A stretch of 64,000 nucleotides of DNA from Verrucomicrobiota bacterium (GTDB lineage: Bacteria; Verrucomicrobiota; Verrucomicrobiia; Opitutales; Opitutaceae). Below are positions 9,887 to 19,587 of the stretch, one piece after another. The number at the start of each line of letters is the position of its first letter. Position 1 is the stretch's first letter. The position numbers were made by a program, and so were the translations under genes. The stretch lies in the NCBI GenBank assembly GCA_023386835.1, contig JAEWIY010000068.1, forward strand, positions 1-64,000, given 5' to 3'. The notes beneath the pieces were generated by a model. It made no database searches, was not told the origin of the DNA, and saw nothing but the letters and a program-made list of their open reading frames with translations.

Positions 9887-10942
9887 ATGAACTTCTCCTG
9901 TTTTGCTTCTCCTCGTGCGGCCGCCGGAGTCCTGGCCCTCGTGTTAAGTACGTCAGCCACGTGGGCCCAGACGGGGGCCCTTTCCACTGCTCCCTACGGG
10001 GTGATGTCCCTCGCGCTGCCCAAGGCCTCGCGCGGGCTGGCCTTTCCCTTGCCGGCGCAAGACCTCTACTTGGGACGCGTGGCGGCCAACACCGCGTCCG
10101 CCCTGACCCTGACACCGGAAAGTGCCGACGTGCGCGTGGCGCTCGAAGACGCCGGCCCGTGCTATGTCGAGGTCCTCTCGGGGCCCTGGGAGGGCGAACG
10201 CTTCGATCTCGACGTTCCGGCAACGCGGGCGGGTTCCGGTGAAACACTGGTGCTGCTGGCCGGCGCCGGTAATCATTCCACGGTTACGCTGGCGGCCGAG
10301 GCCTTGGCGGACGCACTTGTCGTCGTCCGGCCGCACGTCACGCTCGCCACGTTGCAGACGATGCTCACTCCGGCCCTGGTTGGGAGCAACAGCCCTGGGA
10401 AAGCGGACGGTGTGCGTCTCTTTGAGGCGGGCCAGTGGGTCCAGTACACCCTGCGGGCCGATGGGAAAACCTGGCTCCGGGCGAACGGTTCAACCGATCA
10501 GGCGCACACGGTGATTCCGCCTGACACCAGCGTGATCCTCGATCTCCGTTCCGGAGCGAAGAGCTGGCTGCATCACGGGGTGGTGCGCACCAACGCGTTC
10601 CGCAAAAACCTCGTCACGGGTCCGCAGGCGTTTGCGTCGGGCTTCCCGGTGGATCTCACCCCGGCGGAGATCGGCGCGTTCGTCGATCCACAGCAGCCGA
10701 CCGGCATCCGTTGGACGGGCGCGGAGAACTTTGACCAAGCCGATTCCTTTGAGCGGCAGGCCGCGAGTGGATCCACGGCGTCGAACCGATATCACCTGCG
10801 GGCCAACGGGACTTCCTGGCGTCGCATGAATGTGAATACGGACGTGACACAGGAGCCGTTTATCGCCACAGCCGACGCTTGGCTGCTGCGCCGGAAGAAC
10901 GCGGATCCGGGGTACGTGATTCCAGTGCCGTTCGCGCCCTGA
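9887..10942 (+). CDS. Secreted TIGR02597-like protein of unknown function
   Basis: A 351-residue protein with a signal peptide ending near ATWAQ. The rest is beta-rich with no catalytic motif I recognise. It resembles the TIGR02597 family, described mainly from Verrucomicrobia, in the recurring GVRLFEAGQWVQYTLR, SVILDLRSGAKSW and ANGTSWRRMN blocks; this match is from memory of the family pattern. It starts 26 bases after the rhamnogalacturonan lyase stop on the same strand, so the two are probably co-transcribed. That suggests a surface or carbohydrate-related role, but this is inference. Confidence 0.75.
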   Translation: MNFSCFASPRAAAGVLALVLSTSATWAQTGALSTAPYGVMSLALPKASRGLAFPLPAQDLYLGRVAANTASALTLTPESADVRVALEDAGPCYVEVLSGPWEGERFDLDVPATRAGSGETLVLLAGAGNHSTVTLAAEALADALVVVRPHVTLATLQTMLTPALVGSNSPGKADGVRLFEAGQWVQYTLRADGKTWLRANGSTDQAHTVIPPDTSVILDLRSGAKSWLHHGVVRTNAFRKNLVTGPQAFASGFPVDLTPAEIGAFVDPQQPTGIRWTGAENFDQADSFERQAASGSTASNRYHLRANGTSWRRMNVNTDVTQEPFIATADAWLLRRKNADPGYVIPVPFAP

Positions 10943-11034
10943 GGGCCCGCGCGGAGCGTCGCCGCCGGCGCACCCGGTTCGCTCAGGCGGAGCTTTCTCG
11001 ATGGAAACCGGGCGACTCCTGGCTAGGTTGGCCG

Positions 11035-11829
11035 ATGGATCTCGAACTTCAGGGAAGGCTGGCGCTGGTCACAGGCTCAACGGCCGGGATCGGCCTCGCG
11101 ATTGCGGCTGCGCTCGCCCGCGAGGGCGCACGGGTGGTGGTGAACGGTCGAACGGAAGAGCGCGTCCGGGCGGCTTTGGAGGAGTTGCGGGCGGTGGCGC
11201 CGACTGCGGAATTGTTGGGGCTGACCGCGGATCTCGGCACGCCGGAGGGCGCTTCCACCGCGCTGTCAGCCTTCCCGGAGGTCGACATCCTCGTGAACAA
11301 TCTCGGGGTGTACGATCCCACACCGTTTGAGCAACTCACGGACGAGGACTGGCTGCGGATCATCGGGATCAACTTTTTCAGCGGCCTGCGTCTGGCGCGA
11401 CATCACCTGCCGCGGATGCTGGCGCGAAAAGGCGGGCGCATCATCTTCATCTCGAGCGAGTCGGCGCTCAACATCCCGACGGAGATGATTCACTACGGCG
11501 TGACGAAGACCATGCAGGTCGCCTTGGCGCGCGGCCTGGCGGAACTCACCGCTGGCACCGCGGTGACGGTGAACAGCATCCTGGCTGGTCCGACGAGGTC
11601 GGAAGGGGTGGAGCGTTTTATCAATGAACTCGCGGAAAGCGGCGGCCGGACTTCCGAGGAGGTGGAACGCGACTTCTTCCGGACGTCCCGGCCAGGTTCG
11701 CTCCTGCAACGCTTTGCCACGCCGGACGAAATCGCGTCGCTCGTCGCGTACGTGGCGAGCCCTCGCAGTGCGGCGACCAACGGGGCGGCGTTGCGCGCCG
11801 AGGGCGGCCTGTTGCGGACGCCCTTCTAG
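11035..11829 (+). CDS. Short-chain dehydrogenase/reductase (SDR family)
   Basis: A 264-residue classical SDR. The cofactor motif TGSTAGIG lies near residue 14, the structural NNLG motif near residue 85, the catalytic serine at about 140-141 (FISSES) and the YxxxK pair at Tyr154/Lys158 (HYGVTK). The ATG at 11035 gives MDLELQGRLALVTG, the usual spacing to the Rossmann fold; the longer open frame overlaps the previous gene. The VNGRTEERV segment after beta-2 lacks an acidic residue at the usual NAD-selecting position, which leans towards NADP(H). It converges with the TonB receptor on the other strand, 30 bases away. The substrate is unknown. Confidence 0.92.
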   Translation: MDLELQGRLALVTGSTAGIGLAIAAALAREGARVVVNGRTEERVRAALEELRAVAPTAELLGLTADLGTPEGASTALSAFPEVDILVNNLGVYDPTPFEQLTDEDWLRIIGINFFSGLRLARHHLPRMLARKGGRIIFISSESALNIPTEMIHYGVTKTMQVALARGLAELTAGTAVTVNSILAGPTRSEGVERFINELAESGGRTSEEVERDFFRTSRPGSLLQRFATPDEIASLVAYVASPRSAATNGAALRAEGGLLRTPF

Positions 11830-11859
11830 AGCGTTGGCCGCGAATCGCGCTTTTCCGCG

Positions 11860-14484
11860 CTAGAAGCGCACCGTCAGCGCCACCTTGATATTCCGTCCCG
11901 GCGCGGTCGAGAGGCCGGTGCCGGAGACGCGACCGCCGGCCTGTTGCAGGTAACCTTCGTCGTCGAGCAGATTGTCGACGTTGATGCGCAAATGGTAGTT
12001 GCCCCAACGATACGATGCGCCGAAGTTGACGATGGTATGGGCCGGGATCATGAAGCTCTGGCGCGTGATCACACCCAGGGGGGTGAAGTCGACCGGCGTG
12101 GTGTCGCCCGCCCGTTTGCCCGCGTAGGTCACCCCGAGGTGAAGGGAAAGGTTGGCCAACGAACCTTCCCGAAAACGGTAGTTGAGCAGCAACGCGGAAT
12201 TGCGGTCGGCCACGGCCCGCACGCGTCGGCCGAGGCGGTCGCGCATGCGCAGCTCCGTGTGCGCCGCGATGAGAGAGAGGTTTTCGGTCAGGCCGCCGGT
12301 GAGTTCGAATTCGACGCCGTGGTCACCCAGGTTCGCCAGCAGGTGCTCGGGAGCGTTGAGGTTCGTTTGGCGTTCCGGGTTTGGCACGGAGACGTTGGTC
12401 TGGGTGATGTCGAACCAGGCGATGTTCGCGGCGAGTCGCTGGGCGAACCATTCCGTCTTGACGCCGATCTCATGCTGCTGGCCGTCGCGCCAGAGCGGGA
12501 TGTCGTTGACCACCGTCGGTGTGGAATTGGTCGAGTAGCTGTAGTAAACCGAGATGTTCTCGCGTGGCTTGAGCAACGCGCCGGCCAGCCACATCTGGTG
12601 AGAATCGCGCAGGATGTTCAGCGGCGACATCGGGCCGACGGCGTTGCGGAAGCTGGTATCCACATCGTAATGCATCAGGCCGGCCGTCAGCAGGAGACGG
12701 TCACGCCAGAGGCCGGCCCGCTGATTGAGATAGATCTGCCAGTTGCGCTGCTTCGTCCGGTGATTGGCGTACAGAGACGATTCCCATTGGGGCGTGAGGT
12801 GATCGAGCGGCGCGTAGAGGTTGATGGGCGGCAAGACACCATTGCGCAGTTGCCCCGTCTGATTGCTGACGAGGACCGCCCAACCGGCGACCGTCTGCAG
12901 GCTGAAGTGCGTGGTCCGGTGTTCGGCGACCAAATCGTTCTGCAACGTGAAACTGTGCAGCGTGGTTTCCTGGGTGTCGCCGCGCACGGGAATCGCCGTG
13001 GGAACAAACAACGGAGACGGCGTGGGCTGATAGGTGCCGCTGCCGGGATCGAGCGACCATACCTGATCCTGGGTCAGCACGCCGGTGTACGGATTGTAGC
13101 GGTTGATCAGGCTCGGAGTTTGCAGGAACACCTGCGTCGAATCCTCGAAGTAGCGGCGGCCGTTAAGCGCCAAACGGACGTGGATGCTGTCGGTCAGTTC
13201 GCTCGTCAGGAGCGCGTACGCATCGAGGGTTTCCGTGCCAACGTGACTCCAGGGCTGGATGCCGTTCCGGCTGCGGCTCGAAAAGCCGGGCGCGAGAAAC
13301 GGCTTCTTTGTTTCGAGGGTGACCGATGGATCGAGGATCAGCGCCGGCTCGCGGAAGCTCCAGAGTTCGGTGGCGATCAACTTGGTGGTGAGCATCGTGC
13401 GATCGGAGAGCCGCCACGTCAGCATTGGCGCGAGCGCCTTGCGCCGGAGTCGCACGTCATTGCCCCAGTAACGGCGGGTATCCTGCCACACGCCCACAAC
13501 CCGATAGGCGAGGGCGGTGCCCTCGATCGGACCTGTGGCGTCGAGGGTCAGCTTTTGTGCGTCGAAGCGACCGGCCAGCGCGGTCAGCGTGCGCCGCGGT
13601 CGGAAGGAGGGAGACTTGGTGATGACGTTGATTGAGCCGCCGGGCACACCGGCCGGCGAAAGGATCGCGTTTGGCCCCTTGAACACCTCAATCCGTTCGA
13701 CCAGCGCCTCCTCGTAGTTGTCGGCGCCGGTTTGGATGAAGTTGTCGACCGTGCGGCCGTTGCTCTCGAATCCACGAATAATCTGCCGATCCAAAAACTG
13801 GATACCACGACCCTCCTCGATCCCGGCGACGTAGCGGGTCAGGTCGAACAGCCGGGTCGGGACCAGATCGTCGATGGTGTCGCGAGTGATGACGGAGATC
13901 GAACTCGGCGTGTTGATCAGCGGCGCCCGGACCCGCACGGCGGAAACGGCATCGGCGGCGCGATACCGGTCGGCCCCCTGCACCGAGACGGTGAAGGCCG
14001 ACAACGCGATGACTTCATCCTCGTCGTAGGAGCGACTGCGCCAGGGCAGCGCCCGCGGCGGTGGCGGAGGTGCGGTGGCCGTCTCGTTTTCGGTTGCGCG
14101 CACCACGGTCATGGCCCCGCTCGCCGGATCGCGGCGCATGAGCAAACCCGTGCCGGTCAGCATGTGCTCCAGCGCCCGGGGTGCCGCCAGTCGTCCGCGC
14201 ACCGCGCGCGTACGATGGCCTTGCACCGCATCGATCAGGTACACGATTTGTTCACCGGATTGCTCCGCGAACAGCCGGAGCGTCACGCGGGCGTCGCCGG
14301 CGGGGACATCAAAGCGTCGCGCGGCTTCCGCGGTGGGAGCAGGCGCGGCGAACATCGGGAGCGGGCACGTTGTTCCAAGAAGCAGCAGGGCTCCCGCAAC
14401 GGGTACGCATTCAGCGAGCCGGCGGGCGACGGCTCTCGCACGCGCCCACCCACACCAGCCAGCACAAGCGACGGCTCGTCGCAT
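11860..14484 (-). CDS. TonB-dependent receptor with N-terminal STN signalling domain (FecA-like)
   Basis: An 874-residue outer-membrane receptor. After a signal sequence (MRRAVACAGW..., to about residue 47) comes an STN domain (FDVPAGDARVTLRLFAEQSG ... LEHMLTGTGL), which contacts a FecR-type anti-sigma factor in the periplasm. Next are a TonB-box-like stretch (DEVIALSAFTVS), the plug (SAVRVRAPLINTPSSISVI ... GPNAILSPAGVPGGSINVITK) and a 22-strand-type barrel ending in the aromatic residue of KVALTVRF. Upstream on the same strand, 31 bases away, are FecR and the ECF sigma factor, so this is a complete surface-signalling operon. The plug is closely similar to that of the facing receptor at 16289. 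Probable ligand is a siderophore-like or other scarce compound; this cannot be told from sequence. Confidence 0.93.
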   Translation of the reverse strand: MRRAVACAGWCGWARARAVARRLAECVPVAGALLLLGTTCPLPMFAAPAPTAEAARRFDVPAGDARVTLRLFAEQSGEQIVYLIDAVQGHRTRAVRGRLAAPRALEHMLTGTGLLMRRDPASGAMTVVRATENETATAPPPPPRALPWRSRSYDEDEVIALSAFTVSVQGADRYRAADAVSAVRVRAPLINTPSSISVITRDTIDDLVPTRLFDLTRYVAGIEEGRGIQFLDRQIIRGFESNGRTVDNFIQTGADNYEEALVERIEVFKGPNAILSPAGVPGGSINVITKSPSFRPRRTLTALAGRFDAQKLTLDATGPIEGTALAYRVVGVWQDTRRYWGNDVRLRRKALAPMLTWRLSDRTMLTTKLIATELWSFREPALILDPSVTLETKKPFLAPGFSSRSRNGIQPWSHVGTETLDAYALLTSELTDSIHVRLALNGRRYFEDSTQVFLQTPSLINRYNPYTGVLTQDQVWSLDPGSGTYQPTPSPLFVPTAIPVRGDTQETTLHSFTLQNDLVAEHRTTHFSLQTVAGWAVLVSNQTGQLRNGVLPPINLYAPLDHLTPQWESSLYANHRTKQRNWQIYLNQRAGLWRDRLLLTAGLMHYDVDTSFRNAVGPMSPLNILRDSHQMWLAGALLKPRENISVYYSYSTNSTPTVVNDIPLWRDGQQHEIGVKTEWFAQRLAANIAWFDITQTNVSVPNPERQTNLNAPEHLLANLGDHGVEFELTGGLTENLSLIAAHTELRMRDRLGRRVRAVADRNSALLLNYRFREGSLANLSLHLGVTYAGKRAGDTTPVDFTPLGVITRQSFMIPAHTIVNFGASYRWGNYHLRINVDNLLDDEGYLQQAGGRVSGTGLSTAPGRNIKVALTVRF

Positions 14485-14515
14485 GGAGGGCAGAGGATAA
14501 GGACCCCGTCTCCGA

Positions 14516-15547
14516 CTACGGGGCGGGGCGCAGCACGATGCGATTGGCGTTGACGCGTTCCGCTTGGATCTCGCCGCCGGCGGCCAGGATGGCGGCAAAG
14601 GCCTCGGCATTATCGGCGCTGAAGGTGCCACCGACGGCGCGGGACGCGAGCGAGGGATCGGCGATCTCGAGTTGCACCCGGCTGTGCTGGTTGAGCTGTG
14701 CGACCGCGTCGGCGAGCGTGGTATTGGTGAAATCGAGACGCGGAGCGGCGCTGCGTCCGATTCTCGCGCCCGTGGCGGCCACTGCGGGGGAGCGGGCGAG
14801 CACCGGTTCCGCCGGACGGCCCAAGTCCCAGCGCAACTGATCGCCAGCAATCAGGACCCGGGGAGCCTGTCCGGAAGTCGACGCGCCCTCGGTGCGTTCG
14901 ACCTGCACCTTGCCCTCGGTCACGAGCACCTCAACCACGTCCGCTTGGGTGTGACGCACGGTGAATGCCGTGCCGACGGCGCGGACGGAGAGCGCGCCGG
15001 CCGTGACGAGGAATGGCCGAGTCGGATCACGAACGACCTCGAAGTGCGCTTCGCCGCGAGGCAGGTGCAGCCGCCGCTCCGCCTGAGAATAGCGAACCTC
15101 CAGCGCGGTGGCTTCTTTCAGGCGCACTTCGGACCCGTCAGGCAAACGCAACTGCTGCGCTGCGTCCGTTGCTGTCTCGTAGGCACCCGTGAACCCGTGC
15201 ACGCGCTGGAAGGTGTTCCAACCGAAGAGCCCGATCGCGAGCAGGGCAGCGGTCGCCACGGCTGCACGGGCCCAATAGGGGAAACGAAGCAGGCGCGGCG
15301 GCTGCGACCAACTGTCAACTTCGGCCCGCAGGTCTTCGAGGCCAGGCGCCGAGGCGAGCCCGGCCAGGAGCTGTTGGGTGGACTCGAGCCGTCGGACGGC
15401 CGCGGTGTGACGCGGATCGGCCCGCTCCCACCGGGCGAAAGCTTCCGCATCGGCGGCGGACCAGCCAGCGTCGCGGCGGGCCAACCAGCGCGCGGCTTGC
15501 TCGTTGATGGCCGATTGCTCCGGCGGGAAGGGGGAACGAGACGTCAT
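14516..15547 (-). CDS. FecR-family anti-sigma factor
   Basis: A 343-residue single-pass protein. The N-terminal cytoplasmic part begins with the FecR/DUF4880-type segment (INEQAARWLARRDAGWSAAD...FARWERADPRH), followed by one membrane helix (WARAAVATAALLAIGLFGW), the FecR periplasmic domain (LRLPDGSEVRLKEATALEV ... RTVGTAFTV-like VGTAFTVRH) and a C-terminal STN-like tail (FTNTTLADAVAQLNQHS). The ATG at 15547 overlaps the sigma stop as TGATG; a GTG one codon earlier is also possible. Role by family: holds the ECF sigma factor inactive until the STN domain of the loaded receptor signals across the periplasm. The receptor is the next gene. Confidence 0.93.
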   Translation of the reverse strand: MTSRSPFPPEQSAINEQAARWLARRDAGWSAADAEAFARWERADPRHTAAVRRLESTQQLLAGLASAPGLEDLRAEVDSWSQPPRLLRFPYWARAAVATAALLAIGLFGWNTFQRVHGFTGAYETATDAAQQLRLPDGSEVRLKEATALEVRYSQAERRLHLPRGEAHFEVVRDPTRPFLVTAGALSVRAVGTAFTVRHTQADVVEVLVTEGKVQVERTEGASTSGQAPRVLIAGDQLRWDLGRPAEPVLARSPAVAATGARIGRSAAPRLDFTNTTLADAVAQLNQHSRVQLEIADPSLASRAVGGTFSADNAEAFAAILAAGGEIQAERVNANRIVLRPAP

Positions 15548-16107
15548 CACGCGCCCTCCTCCTCCGCGGCCAGCTCTGGTGGCAGCATGCCACGGGCTTC
15601 AAAGAACTCCGCGCAGCGCTGCAGGCCCTTCGCCATTTGGGTCTTCACCGTCTCGGTGGAGATATCCAACGCCGCGGCGATCTCTTTGTAGCTGTAACCT
15701 TTCATATAGCGGAGGAGGATCACTTGGCGGCAGCGGTGGGGCAGCGCGCGCACGGCTTCGGCGAGCAGTTCAATCTCCTGCTGCCGTGCGGCGGCTTCCG
15801 CGGCGTCGGGCTGTTCTTCCAAGACGTCGGAAGGCAACGTTTGGGTGATTGCGACGTTGCAGGCGACGCGTTGATGCCGAAAGAAGTCCAGCGCGACATT
15901 GCGGGCGGCCGTGAAAAGGAAAGCCCGGGCGGAGCGCAGGCGACCGGTGGCCTGTTCACGCAAGGTGCGCCGGTACGTTTCCTGAATGACGTCGTCGAGG
16001 TCGGACAACGAGGGGAAGCGGGCCTGGAGGTAAGCGCGCAAGGCGGCCTCGTTCGGCTGCACTTCCGTGGCAAACCAGCGGGAAAGTTCGCTCTGCGGTG
16101 GGGGCAT
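15547..16107 (-). CDS. ECF RNA polymerase sigma factor (FecI-like)
   Basis: A 186-residue sigma-70 family member of ECF length. Region 2 contains DLDDVIQETYRRT and ARNVALDFFRHQR; region 4 contains the helix-turn-helix YSYKEIAAALDISTETVKTQMAKG. The ATG at 16107 gives MPPPQSELSRWF and normal length; the upstream open frame is arginine-rich and not family-like. The stop overlaps the FecR start, so the pair is translationally coupled. Its target promoters probably include the receptor operon and perhaps the facing receptor at 16289, with which it shares a 181-base intergenic region. Confidence 0.93.
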   Translation of the reverse strand: MPPPQSELSRWFATEVQPNEAALRAYLQARFPSLSDLDDVIQETYRRTLREQATGRLRSARAFLFTAARNVALDFFRHQRVACNVAITQTLPSDVLEEQPDAAEAAARQQEIELLAEAVRALPHRCRQVILLRYMKGYSYKEIAAALDISTETVKTQMAKGLQRCAEFFEARGMLPPELAAEEEGA

Positions 16108-16288
16108 GGGGTAGGGCGGCGAGCGCCAGCTCCAAGCTGTAGATGGCGGATGGACGCAGGCAAGCATGGCCTGCACACGCGACGTCGCGCGCCGGTGCGG
16201 GCGGGAAAGTGCGAATCGGCAATCCCCCATTTCTGCGGCTGGCGCGTCTTCTTCGGACCGCAGTTCTGCGGCCACTTATCCGACACCT

Positions 16289-18628
16289 ATGCACATACCC
16301 CAATGTCCTGCCGCGCCCGGCTTCGGGCGCTTTTCGCCATCCCGTGCCCGCACGTCGCTGGGTTTGTTGCTCGGGCTGACGGCGGCGGCTCCGTCGAGCT
16401 GGAGCCAGGCTCCCTCATCCTCTTCCACCGATGACGAGGTGGTTGAGCTCTCCGCGTTCAACGTCTCCACAGAGGCGGAAGATCGCTATCGCGCGGCGGA
16501 TGCCATCTCGGCGGTTCGCGTTCGCGCGCCGCTGCTCGACACGCCCAGCTCGATCAGCGTGGTCACGCGCGACATGATGGACGACCTCGCCCCGACCCGC
16601 ATCTTCGACGTCACTCGGTATGTCGCGGGGGTGCAGGAGGGCCGCGGTATCCAGTTTCAGGATCGGGTGATCCTGCGCGGTTTCGAAAGCACCGGCCAGC
16701 GCACGGTCGACAACTTCCTCCAGCCCGGCGACGCGGATAACATCAACGAGGCCGTGATTGACCGCATTGAGGTGACGAAAGGCCCGAACGCCATCCTGCA
16801 GCCGTCCGGAGCACCTGGTGGTGCGGTGAACGTCGTCACCAAGGCTCCGATGTACACGACGCGTCGGAGCGTCACGGGCATTGTTGGCCTATTCGACGCC
16901 CAGAAAGTGACGCTCGACATGACCGGGGCCTTCTCCCCTGGCAGCCCGTTTGCCTATCGTCTGGTCGCGGCGGGTCAGGATACGCGGCGGTACTGGTCGA
17001 GTGATGCGCGGCTCCGCACAGCGGCCGTCGCGCCGATGTTCTCCTGGAAGATTTCCGAGGCGACCCAGCTGACGGTGAAGCTGATCGCGGCGGAGAGCTG
17101 GATCTTCCGCGAGCCGCTGCTGATCCTGGATCCGAACACAACGGCAAGCACAAAGGACCCGAAGCTTGGACCCGGCCTCCGGCCGAAGAGCCTCAACGGC
17201 ATTCAGGATTGGAGCCACGTGGGCACGCACACGGCCGACCTGTTCGCACAGCTCACCCACACCTTCAACGAGCACATCAGCCTGCGTTTCGGCGCGAATG
17301 GCCGCTACTACTTCGAGGACTCCGATCAGCAGTTCCTCAGCACGCCCAGCCTGAACAATCGGTACAATCCGTACACGGGCGAACTGACGCAGGACTACAC
17401 GTGGGCGCTGCAGACGGCCGGCCAACCGCATGACGCGACCACCAACCCGTACGTGCCGACGTTCTCGGCGTTCTATAATCCCACGGGTATACCGTCGCGG
17501 CGCGATGTGCAGGCGACGCGGCGCAAAACGGGAAACTTCCAACTCGATGTGCTCGCGCGCTACCAGTTTGGCGAGGTGAGTTCGCAGACCGTATTTGGCG
17601 CCGGACTGTCACGACAGAACGCCTACGGACGTGGCCGCAATGTGACGATGCCGCTGATCGACCTGACGCTCGACCAGCAGCCGTACGCGCGGCCCGAGCC
17701 GGCCGCGGGCCAGCCGTTTGCGTTCTACAACAACAATACGTTCACGAACTGGCAGTTCTACCTCAACGAACGCCTTGGGTTCTTTAATGACCGCCTCTTC
17801 GTGACCGGCGGCGTGCTGCGCTTCGAGACCAAGACCACCTCGCGCAACGTGCTGACCGGCGCCGCGCCCGGGGTGCTCGATGACGGCAAGGACATGTACA
17901 TGGGGGCGATCCTGTTCAAGGTGCGTGATAACGTCGCGCTCTACTACAGCCACTCGACGAACTCCTCGCCGACGATCGCCAACAACGAACCCCTCTGGCG
18001 CGACGGCGAACAGGACGAGTTCGGGTTCAAGACCGAGTTCTTCAACCGCCGCCTCGCCATCAACGGCGCGTACTTCGAGATCACGCAGACCAACGTGACG
18101 ATTCCCAATCCCGCCCGGCAAACGGACCCCACCGCCCCTGAGCAGTTGGTGTCGGACTTCGGCAACAAGGGCTGGGAACTCGAGGTCGTCGGCAGCCTGA
18201 CGCCACAGTTGTCGGCGATCGCCACGTACTCGCACCTCGACATGAAGGACAGTCTGGGCCGGCGGGTCCGCGCGGTGGCGGACGAGACGGCCTCGCTGCT
18301 GTTGAACTACCGCTTCGCCGAGGCCAGCTCGTTCAACAACCTGTCGGTATACTTGGGCGTCAACTATGTGGGCGAGCGGGCCGGTGATATCCCGATCAAC
18401 TACACCCCGCTGCAGGTCGTGGGCAAGGTGAGCTTCTACCTCAAGGACTACTTCGCGACCACGGTGGGTGCAACGTACCGATGGAACAACTACACCTTCC
18501 GGCTGATCGTCGACAATCTGCTGGACGAAAAAGACTTCATCAGCGTCGCCGGCGGGCGGGTCTCGGGCACCGGGATCACGACGCAGCCCGGTCTGAATGC
18601 GAAGCTGGCCATCACGTTGAACTTCTAG
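16289..18628 (+). CDS. TonB-dependent siderophore-type receptor, no STN domain
   Basis: A 779-residue outer-membrane receptor. The signal peptide includes TSLGLLLGLTAAAPSSWSQ, followed by a TonB-box-like DEVVELSAFNVS. The plug (SAVRVRAPLLDTPSSISVV ... GPNAILQPSGAPGGAVNVVTK) and barrel (last residues KLAITLNF) follow. The plug is collinear with, and largely identical to, that of the STN receptor across the intergenic region (for example EDRYRAADAISAVRVRAPL here, ADRYRAADAVSAVRVRAPL there). It is therefore a duplicated receptor that lost, or never gained, the signalling domain. The start at 16289 gives MHIPQCPAAP, longer than usual before the hydrophobic core; a start further in is possible. 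Confidence 0.92.
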   Translation: MHIPQCPAAPGFGRFSPSRARTSLGLLLGLTAAAPSSWSQAPSSSSTDDEVVELSAFNVSTEAEDRYRAADAISAVRVRAPLLDTPSSISVVTRDMMDDLAPTRIFDVTRYVAGVQEGRGIQFQDRVILRGFESTGQRTVDNFLQPGDADNINEAVIDRIEVTKGPNAILQPSGAPGGAVNVVTKAPMYTTRRSVTGIVGLFDAQKVTLDMTGAFSPGSPFAYRLVAAGQDTRRYWSSDARLRTAAVAPMFSWKISEATQLTVKLIAAESWIFREPLLILDPNTTASTKDPKLGPGLRPKSLNGIQDWSHVGTHTADLFAQLTHTFNEHISLRFGANGRYYFEDSDQQFLSTPSLNNRYNPYTGELTQDYTWALQTAGQPHDATTNPYVPTFSAFYNPTGIPSRRDVQATRRKTGNFQLDVLARYQFGEVSSQTVFGAGLSRQNAYGRGRNVTMPLIDLTLDQQPYARPEPAAGQPFAFYNNNTFTNWQFYLNERLGFFNDRLFVTGGVLRFETKTTSRNVLTGAAPGVLDDGKDMYMGAILFKVRDNVALYYSHSTNSSPTIANNEPLWRDGEQDEFGFKTEFFNRRLAINGAYFEITQTNVTIPNPARQTDPTAPEQLVSDFGNKGWELEVVGSLTPQLSAIATYSHLDMKDSLGRRVRAVADETASLLLNYRFAEASSFNNLSVYLGVNYVGERAGDIPINYTPLQVVGKVSFYLKDYFATTVGATYRWNNYTFRLIVDNLLDEKDFISVAGGRVSGTGITTQPGLNAKLAITLNF

Positions 18629-18640
18629 TCCGACTCCGCT

Positions 18641-18669
18641 GGTGGAGCGTCCCATTTGGGCGCTCCACC
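18641..18669 (+). terminator. Long hairpin after the TonB receptor gene
   Basis: A perfect 9-bp stem, GGTGGAGCG with CGCTCCACC, with a possible inner CCC/GGG pairing, starts 12 bases after the receptor stop. No T-run follows, so it may be a transcript-end stabiliser or Rho-assisted terminator instead of a classical intrinsic one. Confidence 0.5.
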
Positions 18670-18771
18670 GGCCAAGCGCAGTGAGGGGGGCCGGCGGGTG
18701 TGTTCGGCACAGCGCCGGCGGGCCGATCCCGCCGACTTGATCTCTGACGGTAGGCGTGTGTGCTCGGAGAC

Positions 18772-19455
18772 ATGTCGCTTGAAGCCGCTGCGTTGCTTTC
18801 GCCCCTGGAGGCCCGCGTCCTGGGCTGCCTCATTGAGAAGGAGTTCACCACGCCGGATGTTTATCCACTGACGCTGAACGCGCTGGTTAATGCCTGCAAC
18901 CAGCGCAACAACCGTTCACCGGTGCTCAGCGTCGGCGAGGCAGAGGTCCGGGCGGCACTGGAGCATCTGCGGGAGAAGCAGCTGGTGACCCACTTTGCCG
19001 GGGCCGATGCGCGGGTGCCGAAGTACCGCCAGAAATTGGAAGTCGTGTATCCGATGGAGCCGGTGGCTCGCGCTCTGATGGCGGAGTTGCTGTTGCGCGG
19101 GGCGCAAACCACCGCGGCGCTGCGTTCAAATGCGGACCGCATGCAGCCGATGCCCGATCAAGCGGAGGTCGAGGCGGTGCTGTCGGATCTCGCGCAGCGA
19201 CCCGCCGGCGCCCTTGTGCGCAAGCTCTCACGGCAGTCCGGGCAGAAGGAGGCGCGTTGGGTACAATTGCTTACCGGGGAACCGGCCGATGAGCCCGCTG
19301 TTGCCGCGGGCGGCGACGGGCCGGCGCGGACCGAACCGCTTAAAGTCGCACTTACACTTCCGCCGGAGGCGGAAGCGCGTATCGCCGCGCTGGAGACCGA
19401 AGTTGCCAACCTGCGGGAGGAACTCGTCCGGTTGAGGTCCGCCCTGGGCGGGTGA
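18772..19455 (+). CDS. YceH-family (DUF480) winged-helix protein
   Basis: A 227-residue cytoplasmic protein. The N-terminus has the hallmark LSPLEARVLGCLIEKEFTTPD and YPLTLNALVNACNQRNNRSP, giving two winged-helix domains. The C-terminus ends in a short heptad-like helix (IAALETEVANLREEL). The ATG at 18772 is preferred to the GTG at 18760 because the family starts a few residues before the conserved block. YceH proteins are widespread, but their function is not established; a regulatory or DNA-binding role is only suggested by the fold. Confidence 0.92.
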   Translation: MSLEAAALLSPLEARVLGCLIEKEFTTPDVYPLTLNALVNACNQRNNRSPVLSVGEAEVRAALEHLREKQLVTHFAGADARVPKYRQKLEVVYPMEPVARALMAELLLRGAQTTAALRSNADRMQPMPDQAEVEAVLSDLAQRPAGALVRKLSRQSGQKEARWVQLLTGEPADEPAVAAGGDGPARTEPLKVALTLPPEAEARIAALETEVANLREELVRLRSALGG

Positions 19456-19587
19456 GCGTTTCCGCGGAGTTATTCCGACTCGTCAACGGTGGCCGCAGCC
19501 TTACGGTCCACGCCTGAACCCGCGTATGCCTGCTGCCGTTCCGCCTGTGGTCGTCCGCCGAGATGACGTTCTGATTCGCGCCCTGTG

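Noticed and set aside
11944..13635. 563-codon open frame on the + strand opposite the STN TonB receptor
   Set aside because: It is the mirror of a strongly supported receptor gene; in GC-rich DNA long antisense frames are common, and its translation is Arg/Gly/Val-rich without domains.
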